Below, piece by piece: positions 11,376-14,508 of a stretch of 14,508 nt of DNA (position 1 is its first letter; every line of letters begins with the position of its first letter). Both the position numbers and the translations under genes were made by a program. The notes under the pieces were generated by a model that was given only the letters and a program-made list of their open reading frames with translations, ran no database searches and was not told the DNA's origin. Source of the stretch: JBBRHF01 sp038223055 (GTDB taxonomy: Bacteria > Actinomycetota > Actinomycetes > JACCUZ01); contig JBBRHF010000109.1 in assembly GCA_038223055.1 (NCBI GenBank), positions 1-14,508 on the forward strand, read 5' to 3'.

Positions 11376-11660
11376 TCAGCCGGGGATCAGCCCCTCGTCG
11401 GACTCGGCGAGCATGCCCTTGACCTCGTCGAGTCCGGCGCCCTCGGGGGGGAGCACGGCGTCGGAGGGCTCGAGGCTGTCGTCGGGAAGCCGCTCCCCAA
11501 TGGTGCGGACCTGGGCCAGCAGGTCGGTCAGCGCGGCAGCGAACGCCGCCGCGTCGCCGTCGGCCACGCTGCGCTCCAGCCCGTGGTCCAGCGCGTTGAG
11601 CAGGTCGGTATGGCTGGCGTCCACGGAGTACTGCCCCTCGCCCATGATGCGCACGATCAT
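11376..11660 (-). CDS. pspAA: PspA-associated protein PspAA
   Basis: A small acidic protein (94 aa) of the PspAA family. It starts MIVRIMGEGQYSVD, continues LLNALDHGLE and LLAQVRTIGERL, and ends with an SD-x-VLPPEG stretch and the EGLIPG C-terminus characteristic of the family. Its function is unknown; it is proposed to partner PspA because the two genes are almost always adjacent. Its ATG (11660-11658) overlaps the pspA TGA as ATGA. There is no signal or membrane segment. Confidence 0.85.
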   Translation of the reverse strand: MIVRIMGEGQYSVDASHTDLLNALDHGLERSVADGDAAAFAAALTDLLAQVRTIGERLPDDSLEPSDAVLPPEGAGLDEVKGMLAESDEGLIPG

Positions 11661-12448
11661 GCGGACTCTCCCTCGGTCTTGACCGGCGTGGCGACCGGCG
11701 GCGCGGCGGCACCGGTCGGGGCGCCCCCGAGCGCCTTGGGTGCTTCGCCGGCACCGAGCTCGCCCTTGAGCCGGGACAACTCGAGCTCGACGTCGCTGGT
11801 GCTGGACATCCGCTCGAGCTCGAGGGAGATGTCGTCCTTGGCGGTGCCGGTCGGGTCGTTGAGCGCCCCGCTGGCCAGCAGTTCGTCGATGGCGCCGGCC
11901 CGGGCCTGCATGGCCTGGGTCTTGTCCTCGGCGCGCTGCACGGCAAGGCCGACGTCGCCCATCTCCTCGGAGATGCCGGAGAAGGCCTCGCCGATCTTGG
12001 TCTGCGCCTCGGCGGCGGTATAGGTCGCCTTGATCGTCTCCTTCTTCATGCGGAAGGCGTCGACCTTGGCCTGCAGCCGCTGGGAGGCGAAGGTGAGCTT
12101 CTCCTCCTCGGCCGCTAGCGCGGCGTGCTGGGTGCTGAGGTCGGCCTGCTGCTGCTGGATCGCCGAGCGGCGGGTGAGGGCCTCGCGGGCCAGGTCCTCC
12201 CGGCCCGCGCCCAACGCCTGGCGGCCCTGCGCCTCGAGCTTGTCCGACTGCTGCTGGAGTTGCTGGCCCTGCAGCTCCAGGCGCTTGCGCGAGGTCGCGA
12301 CGTCGGCAACTCCCCGGCGGACCTTCTGGAGCAGCTCCAGCTGCTTGGTGTAGGAGTAGTCCAGCGTCTCGCGCGGGTCCTCGGCCCGGTCAAGCGCCTT
12401 GTTGGCCTTCGCGGAGAAGATGACGGACAGCCGCTTCATGACGCTCAT
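11657..12448 (-). CDS. pspA: PspA/IM30 envelope-stress protein
   Basis: Peripheral membrane protein (263 aa) of the PspA/IM30/Vipp1 (ESCRT-III-like) family, which assembles on damaged membranes and stabilises them. The amphipathic N-terminal helix MKRLSVIFSAKANKALDRAE is followed by EDPRETLDYSYTKQLELLQKV split across 23-43, then a long coiled coil (about 30-190) rich in Gln, Glu, Lys and Ala. The tail is acidic and then Ala/Pro-rich (234-263). I take the ATG at 12448 (MSVMKR); an ATG three codons later and a GTG at 12487 are also in frame. An ECF-type promoter candidate lies upstream. First gene of pspA-pspAA-htpX-pspAB, divergent from DUF3043. Confidence 0.92.
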   Translation of the reverse strand: MSVMKRLSVIFSAKANKALDRAEDPRETLDYSYTKQLELLQKVRRGVADVATSRKRLELQGQQLQQQSDKLEAQGRQALGAGREDLAREALTRRSAIQQQQADLSTQHAALAAEEEKLTFASQRLQAKVDAFRMKKETIKATYTAAEAQTKIGEAFSGISEEMGDVGLAVQRAEDKTQAMQARAGAIDELLASGALNDPTGTAKDDISLELERMSSTSDVELELSRLKGELGAGEAPKALGGAPTGAAAPPVATPVKTEGESA

Positions 12449-12502
12449 CGGCGTTGGAGCCCCTCTCGGCACGGTGCAGTGGTGCACCCACCCTAGATCG
12501 CC

Positions 12503-12528
12503 GACGACCGGGCCGTGACCGAAGTTCC
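12503..12528 (-). promoter_or_regulatory. ECF-type promoter candidate for the psp operon
   Basis: On the minus strand GGAAC (12528-12524), a 17-base spacer and CGTC (12506-12503) match the SigE/SigH-like pattern of actinobacteria. Transcription would begin near 12495, leaving a leader of about 45 bases. A TAGGGT box at 12495-12490 is an alternative housekeeping -10 but has no good -35. Confidence 0.45.
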
Positions 12529-12601
12529 GCGCCCCGGCTCAGTGCGCCTGCATTGCCGGGCCAGGTGCGCCGGCGTGGGACCGGCGTCATTGTCGGCTGG
12601 G

Positions 12602-12607
12602 TAGTCT
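12602..12607 (+). promoter_or_regulatory. Leaderless -10 box for the DUF3043 gene
   Basis: TAGTCT-GTGCAG-GTG: a TANNNT box and then six bases before the GTG at 12614. The geometry decides between two in-frame GTG codons (12608 and 12614); the first lies too close to the box to be transcribed. Confidence 0.5.
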
Positions 12608-12613
12608 GTGCAG

Positions 12614-13243
12614 GTGTTCGGACGCAGCAAGTCGACCCAGGAGGCCGAGTCCGTCTCCGGCGGCTCCGCGGGCGCCACCAGACCCGATTCGACCGGCCCC
12701 GTCAAGGAGGGCGGCAAGGGCCGCGCGACCCCCAAGCGCAGCGAGGCCGAGCGTGGTCGGCGCCGAGCGGTGACCGCGCCGACCAACCGCAAGGAGGCCC
12801 TGAAACTCACCCGGGCCCGCCAGCGCGAGGAGCGGCTGAAGGCGTCCCAGGCGCTGCGGGCCGGCGACGAGCGAAACCTGCCGAGCCGCGACCGCGGACC
12901 CGTCCGTCGCTACGTGCGCGACACGATCGACGGACGCCGCTCGGTCGGCGAGTTCTTCCTGCCGCTGGCGCTCGTCGTGCTGCTCCTCATCACGGTCGGC
13001 AACCTTGTCGGCAGTCCGGCGCTCGGGTCTGCGGGCAACGTGCTCTGGCTGATGCTGGTCGCCCTGGTCGCGGTCGACTCGGTCGTCCTCGTCGTACGGC
13101 TGCGTCGTGGGTTGGCCCGGACGTTCCCGGACTCCCCGACCAAGGGCAGCGCGTCCTACGGGCTGATGCGCAGCCTGCAGATCCGCCGGTTCCGGCTGCC
13201 TCCGCCCCGGGTCAAGCCGGGGCGGCCCGGCTCCGGCAGCTGA
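12614..13243 (+). CDS. DUF3043 membrane protein
   Basis: A 209-aa actinobacterial protein of unknown function. It begins FGRSKS, followed by a long, highly charged, probably disordered cytoplasmic region (about 8-110) with GRATPKRSEAERGRRRAV, typical of DUF3043, and NRKEALKLTRARQREERLKA (58-77). Two membrane helices follow at about 114-133 and 142-162, then a basic tail. The start at GTG 12614 is preferred over 12608 because of the leaderless promoter and because family members begin MF-x-R. It is divergent from pspA, with which it may share the 165-base control region. The 3' end contains a GC hairpin. It resembles mycobacterial Rv2206, as far as I remember. Confidence 0.8.
   Translation: MFGRSKSTQEAESVSGGSAGATRPDSTGPVKEGGKGRATPKRSEAERGRRRAVTAPTNRKEALKLTRARQREERLKASQALRAGDERNLPSRDRGPVRRYVRDTIDGRRSVGEFFLPLALVVLLLITVGNLVGSPALGSAGNVLWLMLVALVAVDSVVLVVRLRRGLARTFPDSPTKGSASYGLMRSLQIRRFRLPPPRVKPGRPGSGS
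13202..13225 (+). terminator. GC hairpin at the DUF3043 3' end
   Basis: CCGCCCCGG (13202-13210) pairs perfectly with CCGGGGCGG (13217-13225) around a six-base loop, ending 18 bases before the stop codon. With no T-tract and a position inside the coding region it is only a possible terminator; it may equally be an mRNA 3' structure. Confidence 0.3.
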
Positions 13244-13255
13244 GTCCATCAGCCG

Positions 13256-13328
13256 AGGTCAGACGGGCCAAGGTCAGACGGGCCGCCGCTGCGGCGCCCC
13301 GTCCTCAGACGGGCCGCTGCTGCGGCGC
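13256..13328. repeat. Tandem duplication at the aldo/keto reductase 3' end
   Basis: The last 24 bases of the reductase gene (13305-13328, encoding APQQRPV and the stop) recur with one mismatch at 13274-13297 (would encode APQRRPV and a stop). A further 15-base tandem copy of AGGTCAGACGGGCC plus one base lies at 13256-13270 / 13271-13285. Confidence 0.85.
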
Positions 13329-14315
13329 GGTCTCCACGGTCTTGCCCGGGTCGCGCTCGACCATGTCGCCGAGGGCGTCGTCGATCCGCTTGAGAGCCGC
13401 GACCGGGAGCTGGACCCCCGCCGCCTTGACGTTCTCGTGCACCTGCTCGGGGCGCGAGGCCCCGACCAGGGCGGCGGAGACGTTGTCGTTGGCCAGCACC
13501 CAGGCGACGGCGAGTTGAGCCATCGTGAGGTCAAGCTCGGCGGCGATCGGCTTGAGCGCCTGGACGCGGGTGAGCACGTCGTCGTTCATGAACCGCTTGA
13601 TCATGTCGGCGCCGCCCTTCTCGTCGGTGGCCCGCGATCCGGCCGGCGGCGGCTGACCGGGCAGGTATTTGCCCGACAGGACGCCCTGCGCCATCGGCGA
13701 CCAGACGATCTGGCCGATGCCGAGTTCGCGGCACGTTGGCACGACCTCGCCCTCGATCACCCGCCAGAGCATGGAGTACTGCGGCTGGCTGGAGATGAGC
13801 TGGAACCCGAGCTGGGTGCTCAGCGCGTGGCCTGCCCTGATCTGGTCCGCCGTCCACTCGCTGACCCCGATATAGAGCGCCTTGCCCTGGCGTACGACGT
13901 CGGCGAACGCCTGCATCGTCTCCTCGAGCGGGGTCTCGGTGTCGTAGCGGTGCGCCTGGTAGAGGTCGACGTAGTCGGTCTGCAGCCGCTGCAGCGAGCC
14001 GTTGATCGACTCCATGATGTGCTTGCGGGACAGGCCCACATCGTTGGGTCCACCGGGGCCAGTCGGACAGTAGACCTTGGTGAAGATCTCCACGCTCTCC
14101 CGGCGCTGCCCTGCCAGCGCCGCACCGAGCACCGACTCCGCCTTGGTGTTGGCGTAGACGTCGGCGGTGTCGAACGTCGTGATGCCCGCGTCGAGTGCAG
14201 CGTGCACGCACTCGGTGGCGACGTCGTTCTCGACCTGAGAGCCGTGGGTCAGCCAGTTGCCGTAGGTGATCTCGGAAATCTTGAGCCCGCTGTTGCCGAG
14301 GTAGCGAAATTTCAT
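13305..14315 (-). CDS. Aldo/keto reductase, potassium-channel beta-subunit-like
   Basis: A 336-aa NADPH-dependent oxidoreductase with a (beta/alpha)8 barrel, closest by eye to the AKR6/YghZ (Kv-beta-like) group. The catalytic tetrad is complete: Asp49 and Tyr54 in FDTADVYAN, Lys80 in EIFTKVY and His122 in LYQAHRYD. MKFRYLGNSGLKISEITYG at the N-terminus, the WSPMAQGVLSGKY loop (205-217) and VGASRPEQVHENVKA (284-298) for the cofactor phosphate are typical. The substrate cannot be inferred. The ATG at 14315 has a TAGGCT box seven bases upstream, so the transcript is probably leaderless. A truncated E1-like frame ends at this start codon. Confidence 0.9.
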   Translation of the reverse strand: MKFRYLGNSGLKISEITYGNWLTHGSQVENDVATECVHAALDAGITTFDTADVYANTKAESVLGAALAGQRRESVEIFTKVYCPTGPGGPNDVGLSRKHIMESINGSLQRLQTDYVDLYQAHRYDTETPLEETMQAFADVVRQGKALYIGVSEWTADQIRAGHALSTQLGFQLISSQPQYSMLWRVIEGEVVPTCRELGIGQIVWSPMAQGVLSGKYLPGQPPPAGSRATDEKGGADMIKRFMNDDVLTRVQALKPIAAELDLTMAQLAVAWVLANDNVSAALVGASRPEQVHENVKAAGVQLPVAALKRIDDALGDMVERDPGKTVETAPQQRPV

Positions 14316-14508
14316 GTCGGCAAGCCTAGTCCGCCCAGCCCACCGGTCCGGATTGAGGCGGAAGTGCACGCGGCCCGCCCCAGCCCGCCAGCCCCGACCA
14401 CGCACACCCGTGCGTTCAGCAGTCGCCGCTGACCCGGCATACCGATGCCTGGCACGAGCAGGTGCCGCGAATAGCGCTCGACCTGCTCGTGAGTCAGCTC
14501 CGCCCCGA
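14312..14508 (-). pseudogene. Truncated MoeB/MoeZ/ThiF-type E1-like fragment
   Basis: A minus-strand frame enters from the window edge with LTHEQ, then ERYSRHLLVPGIGM, GQRRLLNARV and VVGAGGLG. This is the N-terminus and nucleotide-binding glycine motif of E1-like adenylyltransferases that activate ThiS/MoaD/CysO-type carrier proteins. After GAGGLG the family should continue with S-P-x-x-x-Y-L-A-A-A-G-V-G; here it reads RAACTSAS, becomes Gly/Leu-rich and stops at TGA 14314-14312, which overlaps the reductase ATG. The ATP-binding Arg/Asp residues, active cysteine and zinc cysteines are missing, so it cannot be functional as read. The protein may begin outside the window. Confidence 0.7.
14323..14328 (-). 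promoter_or_regulatory. Leaderless -10 box for the aldo/keto reductase
   Basis: TAGGCT-TGCCGAC-ATG on the minus strand: a TANNNT box and seven bases before the start codon. No Shine-Dalgarno sequence is seen. Confidence 0.45.

Overview
The window is high-GC actinobacterial DNA (about 70% G+C throughout, except the first ~112 bases). Supporting signs are strong G/C preference at third codon positions, GTG/TTG starts, DUF3043, a mycobacterial-type adenosine kinase, the PspA-PspAA-HtpX-PspAB set and several leaderless-type promoters (TANNNT 6-7 nt before the start codon). From memory, the order adoK / erpA-like / glycerate kinase / DUF3043 next to ctaC-ctaF resembles the Mycobacterium tuberculosis Rv2199c-Rv2206 region, so most of the window looks like a conserved actinobacterial block. 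I cannot name the genus.

Layout. 1-~112 is AT-rich foreign-looking sequence with a Nudix-like fragment on the minus strand. It abuts an L,D-transpeptidase-like lipoprotein that is cut off at the joint (111-341). 514-3466 (minus) is the aa3 cytochrome c oxidase operon ctaC-ctaD-ctaF, with 4-base GTGA stop/start overlaps. Upstream on the same strand lie aat (N-end-rule aminoacyl transferase) and adoK (adenosine kinase). A small divergent reading frame starts at 5319. 5467-7551 is a secreted GH88-like unsaturated glucuronyl hydrolase whose start overlaps the end of an erpA/HesB-type Fe-S carrier gene (7524-7874). 7875-8564 is a ~690-base gap rich in dyads and inverted repeats with at most one doubtful small gene. 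8565-9782 is glycerate kinase. 9856-12448 (minus) is the envelope-stress operon pspA-pspAA-htpX-pspAB. 12614-13243 (plus) is a DUF3043 membrane protein, divergent from pspA. 13305-14315 (minus) is an aldo/keto reductase. The right edge carries a broken 5' part of a MoeB/MoeZ/ThiF-type E1 enzyme that runs into the reductase start.

How the genes work together. CtaC/CtaD/CtaF are subunits of the terminal oxidase; the subunit III and bc1 genes would lie outside the window. The psp operon pairs a membrane-binding coiled-coil protein with a membrane metalloprotease and two small partner proteins, and has an ECF-type promoter candidate (GGAAC-N17-CGTC). The remaining genes are single-function housekeeping or accessory enzymes.

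I found no clearly new defence, mobile or biosynthetic system. The less ordinary signals are: short tandem duplications at or just past the 3' ends of erpA, pspAB and the aldo/keto reductase gene; in-frame minisatellites in GH88 and glycerate kinase; the dyad-rich 690-base gap; a near-perfect palindrome touching the glycerate kinase start codon; three ATCGACCA repeats before erpA; and broken genes at both window edges.
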